Shown here in pieces: positions 1 through 9,086 of a DNA stretch of 64,000 nt. The notes below the pieces were generated by a model. The model saw nothing but the letters and a program-made list of their open reading frames with translations. It did no database searches and had not been told where the DNA came from. The DNA is from Gelidibacter japonicus (GTDB taxonomy: Bacteria > Bacteroidota > Bacteroidia > Flavobacteriales > Flavobacteriaceae), in the NCBI RefSeq assembly GCF_010725055.1, contig NZ_BJKB01000005.1, positions 186,001 to 250,000 on the forward strand. The letters are read 5' to 3'. The number at the start of each line of letters is the position of its first letter. Position 1 is the stretch's first letter. A program made the position numbers and the translations under genes.

Positions 1-303
1 AACTGCTATCGAGCCACTGAGAATTTCCCTGAAGAAGAGAAATATGGATTGACTTCTCAGCTTAGAAAAAGTGCAATTTCTATTCCTTCAAATATCGCTG
101 AAGGAGCAGGAAGAAACACAAATGGAGAATTTATGCAGTTTCTTGGAATTGCTAATGGATCATCATTTGAATTACTAACACAATTATACTTGTCTAAAAG
201 ATTAGATTTAATAACAGAAGATAAAGTAAGACCAATTATTAATGAGGTACTTGAAGTTAGTAAAATGAATTATTCTCTTCAAAGAACACTCAAAAAGTCT
301 TAA
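1..303 (+). CDS. four-helix bundle protein (23S rRNA IVP family), 5'-truncated
   Basis: The reading frame is open from base 1, so the start lies outside the window; the first in-frame start-like codon (TTG at 49) falls inside the conserved core and is not credible as a start. The signatures SIPSNIAEG and GSSFEL are diagnostic of the small S23 / intervening-sequence four-helix-bundle family. The product is a paralogue of the gene at 1576-1932 on the far side of the thiolase. These proteins form helical oligomers; their cellular role is not established. It sits 30 bp upstream of the thiolase start and so probably lies in the same transcript. The family call is secure; no function is inferred. 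Confidence 0.85.
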   Translation, partial: NCYRATENFPEEEKYGLTSQLRKSAISIPSNIAEGAGRNTNGEFMQFLGIANGSSFELLTQLYLSKRLDLITEDKVRPIINEVLEVSKMNYSLQRTLKKS

Positions 304-333
304 TACTTAATACTTAAAATCTTAATACAAATT

Positions 334-1527
334 ATGAGCAAACAAGCTTACATAGTAAAAGCATACAGAACCGCAGTTGGGAAAGCACCTAAAGGCGTGT
401 TCCGATTTAAAAGAGCCGATGAATTGGGTGCTGAAACCATTCAGCACATGATGAAAGATTTACCAAATCTTGATGTGAAACGAATAGATGACGTCATGGT
501 GGGCAACGCCATGCCAGAAGGCTCGCAAGGCTTGAACATGGCACGTTTTATTTCGTTGATTGGCTTGGACAGTGTTGATGTACCGGGAGTGACGGTCAAT
601 CGATTTTGTTCTTCGGGATTAGAAACCATTGCCATGGCGACTGCAAAAATTCAATCTGGAATGGCCGAATGTATCATTGCAGGAGGTGCTGAAAGTATGA
701 GTTCGGTTCCAATGACCGGATTCAAACCAGAACTGAACTATGACATCGTTAAATCTGGTCATGAAAGCTATTACTGGGGCATGGGAAATACGGCAGAAGC
801 AGTCGCCAAACAGTTTAAAGTATCTCGTGAAGACCAAGATGAATTCGCCTACCATTCACATATGAAGGCTTTAAAAGCACAGGCAGAAAATCGTTTTCAG
901 GATCAGATTGTACCTATCACGGTGGATCAGACTTACGTAGATCCTAACGGTAAAAAAGCAACCAAATCTTACACAGTCACAAAAGATGAAGGTCCAAGGG
1001 CAGGAACGAGCATAGAAGTGCTGGCAAAGTTACGTCCGGTATTTGCTGCAAACGGCAGTGTTACGGCAGGGAACTCATCACAAATGAGTGACGGTGCAGC
1101 CTTCGTAATGATTATGAGCGAAGCAATGGTCAAGGAATTGAATCTTGAGCCAATTGCGCGCTTAGTCAATTATGCCGCTGTGGGTGTCGAACCTCGCATT
1201 ATGGGTATCGGTCCGGTAAAAGCCATTCCAAAAGCATTAAAATTGGCAGGTTTGGAGCAGAAAGATTTGGAATTGATCGAATTAAACGAGGCTTTTGCAT
1301 CGCAATCCATAGCAGTGATCAGAGAACTCAATTTGAATCCAGACATCGTCAATGTCAACGGTGGCGCCATCGCCTTGGGCCATCCACTAGGATGTACTGG
1401 TGCAAAATTATCGGTGCAGCTGTTTGATGAGATGCGCAAACGCAATATGCAAGGCAAATATGGAGCAGTCACGATGTGCGTTGGTACAGGACAAGGGGCT
1501 TGTGGGGTGTTTGAATTCCTCCATTGA
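334..1527 (+). CDS. acetyl-CoA C-acyltransferase (thiolase)
   Basis: 397 residues, the normal thiolase length. It cleaves 3-ketoacyl-CoA with CoA in beta-oxidation, in the cytoplasm. The three catalytic motifs are present: the nucleophile Cys92 in RFCSSGLETIA, His350 in GHPLGCTGA, and Cys382 in CVGTGQGACG near the C-terminus. The ATG at 334 gives a complete N-terminus (MSKQAYIVKAYRTAVGK). It is followed by an acyl-CoA dehydrogenase gene at 1986, consistent with a fatty-acid degradation operon; the hydratase/dehydrogenase subunit probably lies left of the window. A degradative 3-ketoacyl-CoA thiolase is more likely than a biosynthetic acetoacetyl-CoA thiolase because of this neighbour. Confidence 0.95.
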   Translation: MSKQAYIVKAYRTAVGKAPKGVFRFKRADELGAETIQHMMKDLPNLDVKRIDDVMVGNAMPEGSQGLNMARFISLIGLDSVDVPGVTVNRFCSSGLETIAMATAKIQSGMAECIIAGGAESMSSVPMTGFKPELNYDIVKSGHESYYWGMGNTAEAVAKQFKVSREDQDEFAYHSHMKALKAQAENRFQDQIVPITVDQTYVDPNGKKATKSYTVTKDEGPRAGTSIEVLAKLRPVFAANGSVTAGNSSQMSDGAAFVMIMSEAMVKELNLEPIARLVNYAAVGVEPRIMGIGPVKAIPKALKLAGLEQKDLELIELNEAFASQSIAVIRELNLNPDIVNVNGGAIALGHPLGCTGAKLSVQLFDEMRKRNMQGKYGAVTMCVGTGQGACGVFEFLH

Positions 1528-1575
1528 TGAGATAATAGAATATAGAAAAGAGAAAATAGATTACAGAATTTCAGA

Positions 1576-1932
1576 ATGGGGTTTAGAAAACGTCATAATT
1601 ATAAAAACTTGAAAATTTGGCTATTAGCTTTAGAGATAGCAAATGATATTTCTGATTTATTGATAGAGTTCCCAAAACATGAACGTTATGATCTAACTTC
1701 TCAATTGAGTAGGTGCTCCGTATCAATACCAAGCAATATTGCCGAAGGCTCTGCGAAAACTGATAAATCATTTAGCAATTATCTCGATATTTCCTTAGGG
1801 TCTTCCTTTGAATTAGGAACTCAATTATTGATAGCAAAACACAGAAAATATATAAACGAACAAAATTTAAAAATGCTCGAAGAAAAAATAGAAGAATTCC
1901 AAAGAATGACAATGGATTCCAAAATGGACTAA
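1576..1932 (+). CDS. four-helix bundle protein (23S rRNA IVP family)
   Basis: 118 residues, full length for the family. The N-terminal KNLKIWLLALEIANDI helix is followed by the signature SIPSNIAEGSA and GSSFELGTQL. It is clearly paralogous to the truncated gene at the left edge, but differs along most of its length, so it is not a recent duplicate. It lies 48 bp after the thiolase stop and 53 bp before the acyl-CoA dehydrogenase, in the same direction, and so interrupts the beta-oxidation operon. The surrounding DNA is very AT-rich. Related proteins are encoded inside 23S rRNA intervening sequences in some bacteria; here the gene stands alone. Function is unknown. Confidence 0.85.
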   Translation: MGFRKRHNYKNLKIWLLALEIANDISDLLIEFPKHERYDLTSQLSRCSVSIPSNIAEGSAKTDKSFSNYLDISLGSSFELGTQLLIAKHRKYINEQNLKMLEEKIEEFQRMTMDSKMD

Positions 1933-1985
1933 ATAAATAGTCTATTTTCTATACTCTATTTTCTCTCTTCTTAAACAAGAAAAAT

Positions 1986-3791
1986 ATGGAAACACAACAA
2001 GAAAAAGAAATACTAAGAGGTGGACAGTTCATCGTCAAGGAAACCAAATGCGAAGATGTCTTCACACCAGAAGATTTTAATGAAGAGCAAAAAATGATGC
2101 GTGACTCCGTCAAGGAGTTTAATGATCGAGAGATTATTCCGCATAAAGATCGTTTTGAAGCCAAGGATTATGCCTTGACTGAAGAAGTCATGCGTAAGGC
2201 AGGTGAAATGGGCTTTTTGAGCGTGTCAGTTCCTGAAGCTTATGGCGGAATGGGAATGAGCTTTGTCTCAACCATGATTGTTTGTGAATACATTTCCAGT
2301 GGAACAGGATCTTTCAGTACGGCTTTCGGAGCACATACAGGAATTGGAACGATGCCAATTACCCTTTATGGAACGGAAGAGCAAAAACAGAAATACGTTC
2401 CTAAATTAGCGAGCGGCGAATGGTTTGGAGCTTATGCACTTACTGAGCCGGGCGCTGGTTCTGATGCCAATTCAGGTAAAACTACAGCGACACTTTCTGA
2501 AGATGGTAAATCTTACAAAATCAACGGACAAAAAATGTGGATCTCCAACGCGGGGTTCTGTAGCTTGTTCATTGTTTTTGCTCGTATAGAAAATGATAAA
2601 AATATCACAGGTTTTATAGTTGAACAAGATCCTTCTAATGGCATTACCTTAGGTGAGGAGGAAAATAAATTAGGAATCCACGCCTCTTCAACAAGACAAG
2701 TGTTTTTTAACGACACGGTTGTCCCTGTAGAAAACATGTTGGCTGGTCGTGGTGAAGGCTTTAAAATCGCCATGAATGCCTTAAATATTGGACGTATCAA
2801 ATTGGCTGCAGCCTGTTTGGATTCACAAAGAAGAATTACAACAACTGCTGTTGAATACGCCAATGAACGCAAACAATTCAACACTCGAATCTCAGACTTT
2901 GGTGCCATTAAAATGAAGTTGGCCGAAATGGCTACCAGTACTTATGCTGGTGAATCAGCTTCATACCGAGCTGCCAAAAACATAGAAGACCGCATTGCCA
3001 TGCGTCAAGCAGCTGGCAACTCTCATCAGGAAGCCGAATTGAAAGGTGTTGAAGAATATGCTATTGAATGTTCTATTTTAAAGGTTGCTGTTTCTGAAGA
3101 TCTTCAAAACTGTGCTGACGAAGGCATCCAAATTTTTGGTGGGATGGGCTTCTCTAAAGACACGCCTATGGAAGCTGCCTGGAGAGATGCACGTATCGCG
3201 AGAATCTATGAGGGAACCAACGAAATCAACAGAATGCTTTCTGTGGGTATGTTGGTCAAAAAAGCAATGAAAGGTCACGTGGACTTATTGGGCCCAGCTC
3301 AAGCTGTCGCTGACGAACTATTGGGTATCCCTTCTTTTGACACCCCCGATTACTCTGAGTTGTTTGCAGAAGAAAAAGAAATGATTGCCAAACTCAAGAA
3401 GGTTTTCTTGATGGTGGCAGGAGCCGCCGTTCAAAAATTTGGTCCGGATTTAGAAGGTCACCAACAATTATTGTTGGCTGCTTCAGACATTCTTATTGAG
3501 ATTTACATGGCTGAATCGACTATTTTAAGAGCTGAGAAAAACGCTAAACGTTTTGGTGAAAAAGATCAAGAAATTCAAATCGCCATGGCGAAATTGTATT
3601 TGTACAATGCGGTGTCTATTGTTGAGAAAAATGGAAAAGAAAGCATCATTTCATTTGCAGAAGGCGATGAGCAACGTATGCTGTTGATGGGCTTGAGACG
3701 TTTTGTAAAATACACCAACTACCCAGATATTGTAGATTTGCGTAACACCATTGCGGAAAAAGTTAAAGCGGAGAACAAGTATAATTTATAA
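1986..3791 (+). CDS. acyl-CoA dehydrogenase
   Basis: 601 residues: a standard FAD-dependent acyl-CoA dehydrogenase core (about residues 25-430) plus a C-terminal helical extension of about 170 residues, giving the long bacterial architecture related to VLCAD. It oxidises acyl-CoA to trans-2-enoyl-CoA, the first step of beta-oxidation. The FAD/substrate motif AYALTEPGAGSDA and the catalytic-base motif ARIYEGTNEINR are present; the predicted catalytic glutamate is Glu409. The ATG at 1986 opens the reading frame. It is last in the local beta-oxidation group and is followed by a clear terminator at 3889-3921. Confidence 0.94.
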   Translation: METQQEKEILRGGQFIVKETKCEDVFTPEDFNEEQKMMRDSVKEFNDREIIPHKDRFEAKDYALTEEVMRKAGEMGFLSVSVPEAYGGMGMSFVSTMIVCEYISSGTGSFSTAFGAHTGIGTMPITLYGTEEQKQKYVPKLASGEWFGAYALTEPGAGSDANSGKTTATLSEDGKSYKINGQKMWISNAGFCSLFIVFARIENDKNITGFIVEQDPSNGITLGEEENKLGIHASSTRQVFFNDTVVPVENMLAGRGEGFKIAMNALNIGRIKLAAACLDSQRRITTTAVEYANERKQFNTRISDFGAIKMKLAEMATSTYAGESASYRAAKNIEDRIAMRQAAGNSHQEAELKGVEEYAIECSILKVAVSEDLQNCADEGIQIFGGMGFSKDTPMEAAWRDARIARIYEGTNEINRMLSVGMLVKKAMKGHVDLLGPAQAVADELLGIPSFDTPDYSELFAEEKEMIAKLKKVFLMVAGAAVQKFGPDLEGHQQLLLAASDILIEIYMAESTILRAEKNAKRFGEKDQEIQIAMAKLYLYNAVSIVEKNGKESIISFAEGDEQRMLLMGLRRFVKYTNYPDIVDLRNTIAEKVKAENKYNL

Positions 3792-3888
3792 TTAACTTTC
3801 CAGATTGCAAACTGAGACATCAGTGCGGAACGGCCCGATACACATATTGTTTCTGAAATTTTGACTAACTCAAATTTGATTAACAAAG

Positions 3889-3921
3889 AAAAGCCAATTC
3901 ATTAATTTGAATTGGCTTTTT
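3889..3921 (+). terminator. intrinsic terminator after acyl-CoA dehydrogenase
   Basis: A 13-bp perfect stem (AAAAGCCAATTCA / TGAATTGGCTTTT) with a 6-nt loop ends in a T run. It sits about 100 bp after the acyl-CoA dehydrogenase stop. Because the stem begins with A4 and ends with T4 it could act on both strands. Confidence 0.85.
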
Positions 3922-4089
3922 GATTTCCACCCATCAGTGGGTTTTAATACCTCGAAGTTATCGATTGATAATCATCTCATTTTGACTGTTCTTCCTTTTC
4001 TTCATTAAACTTATAGGAAACACGAATGGCCTGAAAATTTAATACCCAATTTACATTCAAAAATTATATCTTTATAAAAATAAGCCTCT

Positions 4090-5391
4090 ATGAAATCGAG
4101 ATTTTCAATCCTGTTCGCGTTAAGTACATTTTTAAGCTTTGCACAACCCAACACTGACGTTTTTTTATTTGACTTGAATACTGAAAAAGACGGATTTAAA
4201 TTATCCAACTTTGAAAACATTTCAAATAATGAGGGCTACGACAATCAACCGTCCTTTATGGATAATGAAACGATTTTATACGCTGGAACGCGGAATGCAC
4301 AAACTGACATCGTCAAATACGACCTCAAATATGGTTCAAAAACTTGGATTTGCTTTACGGAAGGCGGCGAATATTCCCCATTAAAAATCCCTAACCAAAA
4401 TGCCGTTTCCGCCATCCGATTGGATCCTGACGGTAAACAACGCCTCTATAGGTATGATTTAAAAAACAGTACGAATACTGTTTTGTTAGATACTTTAGTG
4501 GTTGGCTACCACCTTTGGTTTGACAAAAACACTATTATTTCTTCTGTTTTAGAGTCAGGTTTTCTGTCTCTATATAGCTCTGACTTAAAAACAGGCCAAA
4601 ACAAACGGATTACGACACATGTAGGCAGATCTTTACATCATATTCCAAATTCGGACTTGATCAGTTTTATTTCTAAAAACACAGATGGTACTTCAGAAAT
4701 CAAATCTTTAAATCCCAAAACTGGCGTCATAAAATACATAGCTCCCACCCTTTCTGGCGTTGAAGATATGTGTTGGTTGGCAGATGGGAGTGTTATCATG
4801 GCCAAAGGAGATGTACTTTTCAAATTGAATCCCAATAATAAATTAGGCTGGATTGAAATAGTTTCTTTAAAATCCTATGGTATTAACAATCTCAGCCGTT
4901 TAACAGTAAGTCCTAATGGAAACAAATTAGCCATTGTTGGAGAGTTTACAACCTCAGCCACAAACCCATTAAATAATACATCTGCAATACTGGAACCCAA
5001 ACTTGAGAACATCAAATGGATTGCTGGCAATTGGAAAGGAGAAGCTTTTGGTGGACAAACGGAAGAAAACTGGAGCGAACCTTCTGCCGGTTCAATGATG
5101 GCCACCTTTAAATTGATTGATAAAGACAAAGTAGTTTTTTATGAGATTGAAATCATTCGTGAGGTAGAAAACACGCTCATCCTACAACTCAAACATTTTG
5201 GGAGCGATCTTAAAGGTTGGGAGGAAAAGGATAAAACTATCGATTTTTCACTTAAGGAAATCACGGAAAATAAAGTCGTCTTTGAAGGCATGATTTTTGA
5301 AAAAATAAGTGCCAATGAAATGAATATCTATGTCGATATCAAACAAGACAATGACAGCGTGGAAACTGTAAAATTTAATTATAAAAAATAA
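4090..5391 (+). CDS. exported TolB-like beta-propeller protein with C-terminal DUF6265 domain
   Basis: 433 residues with an N-terminal signal peptide (MKSRFSILFALSTFLSFAQ). Residues about 40-290 carry PD40/WD40-like repeats (for example NQPSFMDNETILYAGT and LTVSPNGNKLAIVGEF), suggesting a periplasmic or outer-membrane-facing propeller. From about residue 310 the sequence IKWIAGNWKGEAFGG begins a DUF6265-type beta domain running to the C-terminus. The combination of a propeller with this domain is unusual. It is followed 39 bp later by an M28 peptidase in the same direction, so the two may be co-transcribed. The molecular function is unknown. Confidence 0.75.
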   Translation: MKSRFSILFALSTFLSFAQPNTDVFLFDLNTEKDGFKLSNFENISNNEGYDNQPSFMDNETILYAGTRNAQTDIVKYDLKYGSKTWICFTEGGEYSPLKIPNQNAVSAIRLDPDGKQRLYRYDLKNSTNTVLLDTLVVGYHLWFDKNTIISSVLESGFLSLYSSDLKTGQNKRITTHVGRSLHHIPNSDLISFISKNTDGTSEIKSLNPKTGVIKYIAPTLSGVEDMCWLADGSVIMAKGDVLFKLNPNNKLGWIEIVSLKSYGINNLSRLTVSPNGNKLAIVGEFTTSATNPLNNTSAILEPKLENIKWIAGNWKGEAFGGQTEENWSEPSAGSMMATFKLIDKDKVVFYEIEIIREVENTLILQLKHFGSDLKGWEEKDKTIDFSLKEITENKVVFEGMIFEKISANEMNIYVDIKQDNDSVETVKFNYKK

Positions 5392-5430
5392 AGTCAATTA
5401 TCTTAGTTAATCATCAGAAAATAAAATGCC

Positions 5431-6768
5431 ATGAAGACGTTACTAAAACCCATAATTCTATTCTTTTTTTGTTATCATCTTTCAGCACAAACCGACCAGA
5501 AAATATATGACATTATCGATGCCGTATCTGCCGACCGGATTAAAAATGACGTGCAAACTCTCGTCAATTTTGGCACCAGAAACACGTTTAGTGACACCGT
5601 TTCTGATACTCGTGGGATTGGAGCCGCCAGACGTTGGATTAAACGAGAGTTTGAAACCATTTCCAAAGATTGTAATAACTGTTTGAACGTGTTCTATCAA
5701 AAAGATTTTGTCACCAAAGAAGGCAATAATCGCGTGCCTCATGATGCTTGGGTGGTCAATGTGGTTGCCGTTCAAAAAGGAACCAAATATCCAAACCGAT
5801 ACATTATAATGAGTGGTGATATCGATTCACGCGGCAGTGACACCATGGATTTTACCGTAGATGCTCCGGGGGCCAACGACAATGCTTCGGGAATGGCAGG
5901 GGCCATTGAGGCGGCTCGTGTACTTTCCAAATATAAATTTGAAAGCAGCATTGTTTATGTTGGGCTTTCAGGTGAAGAACAAGGTCTTTTTGGTGGTGCA
6001 GGATTGGCCGCATATGCCAAGGAAAAAGGCTGGGAAATTATTGGTGTGCTTAATAATGATATGATAGGAAATATTGAAGGTGTTGATGGTGTGATTGACA
6101 ACCGAACCTTTAGAATATTTTCAGAGCCTGTGCCTCCAACCGAAACCGACCGGGAACGTCAAATGCGTCGTTTTTACGGTGGTGAAGTCGATGGAATTTC
6201 ACGCCAATTGGCACGTTATGTCCACAAAACCACCAAAACCTATATGCCAGAAATGAATCCGATGATGGTGTACAGGCTCGACCGTTTTGGTCGTGGTGGC
6301 CATCATCGTCCGTTCAACGATTTAGGATTTCCTGGCATCCGGATCATGGAAGCTCATGAGAATTACACCCAGCAACATCAAGATATCCGCACCGAAAACG
6401 GCGTCAATTATGGCGACACCTTTGAACACGTCAATTTCCCGTACGCCGCTAAATTGACCGCAGTCAATGCCATCAATATGGCCAGTTTGGCGTCTGCTCC
6501 ACCTCCACCTAAATCCGTGGCCATTGGTGGGATTGTAGAAGCTTCGGCAAAATTAAAATGGGACAAAGTGGAAGGCGCCAAAGGCTATAAAATTTACTGG
6601 AGAGATACAACCTCACCAACTTGGGACCATTCCAGATATGTTGGAGATATTGACGAGTTTACACTGAAAGGCATTGTCATTGACAATTCGTATTTTGGTG
6701 TTGCTTCAGTAGGAAAAGATGGTTATGAAAGCGTGGTGGTTTTTCCAAACTCAATCTTAAGAAATTAG
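5431..6768 (+). CDS. M28-family peptidase with C-terminal fibronectin III-like domain
   Basis: 445 residues with a signal peptide (MKTLLKPIILFFFCYHLSAQ). The M28 zinc-peptidase core spans about residues 100-350: PGANDNASG carries metal ligand Asp150, SGEEQGLFGG the catalytic and ligand Glu pair, and NNDMIGN the next Asp. The first metal ligand, normally His in a G-H-x-D-S motif, is Asp130 here (SGDIDS, codon GAT). A C-terminal beta domain (about 355-445, KLKWDKVEGAKGYKIYWRD) looks like fibronectin III. It lies 3 bp before the M1 peptidase gene, so the two probably form an operon for extracytoplasmic peptide degradation. The altered ligand may change metal use or activity. Confidence 0.88.
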   Translation: MKTLLKPIILFFFCYHLSAQTDQKIYDIIDAVSADRIKNDVQTLVNFGTRNTFSDTVSDTRGIGAARRWIKREFETISKDCNNCLNVFYQKDFVTKEGNNRVPHDAWVVNVVAVQKGTKYPNRYIIMSGDIDSRGSDTMDFTVDAPGANDNASGMAGAIEAARVLSKYKFESSIVYVGLSGEEQGLFGGAGLAAYAKEKGWEIIGVLNNDMIGNIEGVDGVIDNRTFRIFSEPVPPTETDRERQMRRFYGGEVDGISRQLARYVHKTTKTYMPEMNPMMVYRLDRFGRGGHHRPFNDLGFPGIRIMEAHENYTQQHQDIRTENGVNYGDTFEHVNFPYAAKLTAVNAINMASLASAPPPPKSVAIGGIVEASAKLKWDKVEGAKGYKIYWRDTTSPTWDHSRYVGDIDEFTLKGIVIDNSYFGVASVGKDGYESVVVFPNSILRN

Positions 6769-6771
6769 TCA

Positions 6772-8394
6772 ATGAACAAATCCCTTTTTTTCCTTTTAAT
6801 TATTGTATCATTTCAAACCCTAAACGGTCAGAACAATAGCTTCACAAAGCAAGACAGTCTAAGAGGCTCCATAACTCCTGAACGTGCCTGGTGGGATTTG
6901 ACCTATTATCATTTGGACATTTCTGTTGATCCGAGTACCAAATCCATAAAAGGAAAAAACTCGGTGCATTATAAGGTATTAAAACCCAATTCCGTGCTCC
7001 AAATCGACTTACAAGCACCATTAATGATCACCAAAGTAACTCAAAACGGAGAAGAGTTAAGCGTAGATCATCAAGGCAACGCGCACTTTATCAAACTAAA
7101 GAGTGATCAAAAAAAGGGTAGCCTCCAAAGTTTAGATGTTTATTATGAAGGGCAACCCAAAGAAGCCAAAAGAGCTCCTTGGGACGGCGGATTTTCTTGG
7201 AAAAAGGATGACAACGGTAATGATTTTGTGGCCACCTCTTGTCAAGGACTTGGCGCAAGCGTTTGGTGGCCCAACAAAGACCATATGTATGATGAAGTAG
7301 ACAGTATGCTCATCAGTGTTAGGGTTCCAAAGGCTTTGATGGAGGTTTCCAACGGACAATTGCGCGGCGTTGAAGACCATAAAGATGGCACAAATACCTA
7401 TCATTGGTTTGTCAACAATCCGATCAATAATTACGGTGTCAATGTCAATATTGGTGATTATGTCCATTTTTCTGAAGATTATAATGGTGAAAAGGGCATC
7501 TTGAAAATGGATTATTATGTCCTGAAATACAATCTCGAAAAAGCCAAGCAACAATTTAAGGACGCCCCAAGAATGATGGAAGCCTTTGAACATTGGTTTG
7601 GGCCCTATCCGTTTTATGAAGATGGATATAAGTTAGTGGAAGTCCCCTATTTGGGAATGGAGCACCAAAGTTCCGTCACTTACGGCAACGGATTTGAAAA
7701 TGGCTATTTAGGTCGGGATCTCTCTGGCACGGGATGGGGTTTGAAATTCGATTTTATCATCATCCACGAATCCGCCCACGAGTGGTTTGCCAATAACATC
7801 ACTTACAAGGATATTGCCGATATGTGGATCCACGAGAGTTTTACGGCCTATGCCGAAAGTATATTTGTAGAGTATTTTTATGGGAAAAAGGCTGGGGCAG
7901 AATATGTCATCGGTACACGACGCGGGATTCAAAACGATGCGCCCATTATTGGCCCGTATGATGTCAATCAATCAGGTTCTGGAGACATGTATTACAAAGG
8001 TGCGAATATGTTGCATACTTTAAGGCAATGGATCAACAATGATGACCAATGGCAACAAATTTTAAGAGGTCTGAACGAAACGTTTTATCATCAAACGGTC
8101 ACTACAGAACAAATCGAAAATTATATCTCCAAAACTTCTGGAATTGATCTGTCTGCTTTTTTTAATCAATATTTGAGGGATGTCAGAATCCCAACATTGG
8201 AATATCGGATAAAAGACCAACAATTGAAATACCGATGGATCAATACCGTCTCAGGTTTTAATATGCCAGTTCACGTTGCCATTAACGGTAAAGACTTGTG
8301 GTTAGCCCCAACAACAGATTGGTCTGCGGCACAAATAGAAGGAAATGAACTTCAAATTGATGTTGATTTTTATGTGAAATCCAAAAAACTGTAA
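6772..8394 (+). CDS. M1-family zinc metallopeptidase (aminopeptidase-like)
   Basis: 540 residues with a signal peptide (MNKSLFFLLIIVSFQTLNGQ). The gluzincin motif HESAH at residues 332-336, with the third ligand Glu355 in IHESFTAYAE, exactly fits HExxH-x18-E. The exopeptidase motif appears as LGMEHQS, a GxMEN variant. It is shorter than full M1 aminopeptidases because it lacks the large C-terminal ARM domain, as is common for bacterial cold-active-like members. It probably trims peptides in the periplasm or at the surface together with the preceding M28 peptidase. Confidence 0.9.
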   Translation: MNKSLFFLLIIVSFQTLNGQNNSFTKQDSLRGSITPERAWWDLTYYHLDISVDPSTKSIKGKNSVHYKVLKPNSVLQIDLQAPLMITKVTQNGEELSVDHQGNAHFIKLKSDQKKGSLQSLDVYYEGQPKEAKRAPWDGGFSWKKDDNGNDFVATSCQGLGASVWWPNKDHMYDEVDSMLISVRVPKALMEVSNGQLRGVEDHKDGTNTYHWFVNNPINNYGVNVNIGDYVHFSEDYNGEKGILKMDYYVLKYNLEKAKQQFKDAPRMMEAFEHWFGPYPFYEDGYKLVEVPYLGMEHQSSVTYGNGFENGYLGRDLSGTGWGLKFDFIIIHESAHEWFANNITYKDIADMWIHESFTAYAESIFVEYFYGKKAGAEYVIGTRRGIQNDAPIIGPYDVNQSGSGDMYYKGANMLHTLRQWINNDDQWQQILRGLNETFYHQTVTTEQIENYISKTSGIDLSAFFNQYLRDVRIPTLEYRIKDQQLKYRWINTVSGFNMPVHVAINGKDLWLAPTTDWSAAQIEGNELQIDVDFYVKSKKL

Positions 8395-8395
8395 C

Positions 8396-8968
8396 TTGAA
8401 CTTCGAGGAACTTTATTTTAAATCAGACCACGAATGGCGGGAATGGCTCCATGAAAATCACTCTTCCTGTAAAGGTGTATATCTAATTTTCTACAAGGTA
8501 GACCATGAAAATGGTTCCATGCGTTGGGAAGAAGCTGTAAAAGTGGCGCTGTGCTATGGTTGGATTGACTCCACCGCAAAGAGTTTGGGAAATGGCAAAC
8601 GCCGTCAGTATTTTACACAACGAAATGCTAAAAGCGTTTGGAGTGCCTTAAACAAAAGGCATATTAAAGAATTGATAGCCCATAATTTAATGCATGACAG
8701 TGGATTGAAGAGCATCGAAATTGCAAAACAAAACGGTAGTTGGACCGCGTTGGATGCGGTTGAAAATGGCATTATTCCTGAGGATCTTCAGGATGCATTT
8801 AACAAAAACGCCAAAGCTTTTCAGAACTATCAAAACTTTGCACCTTCTTACCGAAAAAACTATTTGTATTGGTTAAATCAGGCGAAAAGAGAAACCACTC
8901 GCAAAGCAAGAATAATTGAAATTATTAATCTATCCGAAAAGAACGTAAAATCCAGAGGAACGCGCTGA
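8396..8968 (+). CDS. YdeI/OmpD-associated family protein
   Basis: 190 residues. The conserved family elements are visible: WREWLHENHSS near the N-terminus, MRWEEAVKVALCYGWIDS in the middle, RRQYFTQRNAKSVWSALNK, and a C-terminal helical part with FNKNAKAFQNYQNFAPSYRKNY. The start is a TTG codon one base after the M1 peptidase stop; no upstream ATG is available. Members have been linked to stress or bacteriocin protection, but the biochemical role is unclear. The product is probably cytoplasmic, as it has no signal peptide. Confidence 0.85.
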   Translation: MNFEELYFKSDHEWREWLHENHSSCKGVYLIFYKVDHENGSMRWEEAVKVALCYGWIDSTAKSLGNGKRRQYFTQRNAKSVWSALNKRHIKELIAHNLMHDSGLKSIEIAKQNGSWTALDAVENGIIPEDLQDAFNKNAKAFQNYQNFAPSYRKNYLYWLNQAKRETTRKARIIEIINLSEKNVKSRGTR

Positions 8969-8980
8969 ATCCCTTCCATT

Positions 8981-9021
8981 AAAAACAAAAAAAACACGCA
9001 TCAAAACTCTGATTTGATGCG
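8981..9021 (-). terminator. intrinsic terminator for the MoxR-type ATPase gene
   Basis: A 9-bp stem (CGCATCAAA at 8997-9005 and TTTGATGCG at 9013-9021) is followed on the minus strand by a run of T residues (A run at 8981-8994 on the plus strand). It sits between the convergent YdeI gene and the MoxR gene and may serve both. Confidence 0.8.
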
Positions 9022-9086
9022 CGTTATATTCGGTATTAAAGTATTAAAAACGACCTTATCCGATGTTCAAAAGTGACAGACTCCTT

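Noticed and set aside
2513-2908. 131-codon open frame antisense to acyl-CoA dehydrogenase
   Set aside because: It is a shadow of a strongly conserved coding sequence on the other strand.
3971-3981. TTGATAATCAT upstream of the beta-propeller gene, similar to half of the Fnr-type palindrome
   Set aside because: The arm spacing is wrong (TGAT-A-ATCA instead of a 4-bp centre between ATGAY and RTCAT) and no -7 box lies 33 bp away.
7132-7593. 153-codon open frame antisense to the M1 peptidase
   Set aside because: It lies fully inside a well-supported gene with clear catalytic motifs; no family features appear in the antisense product.
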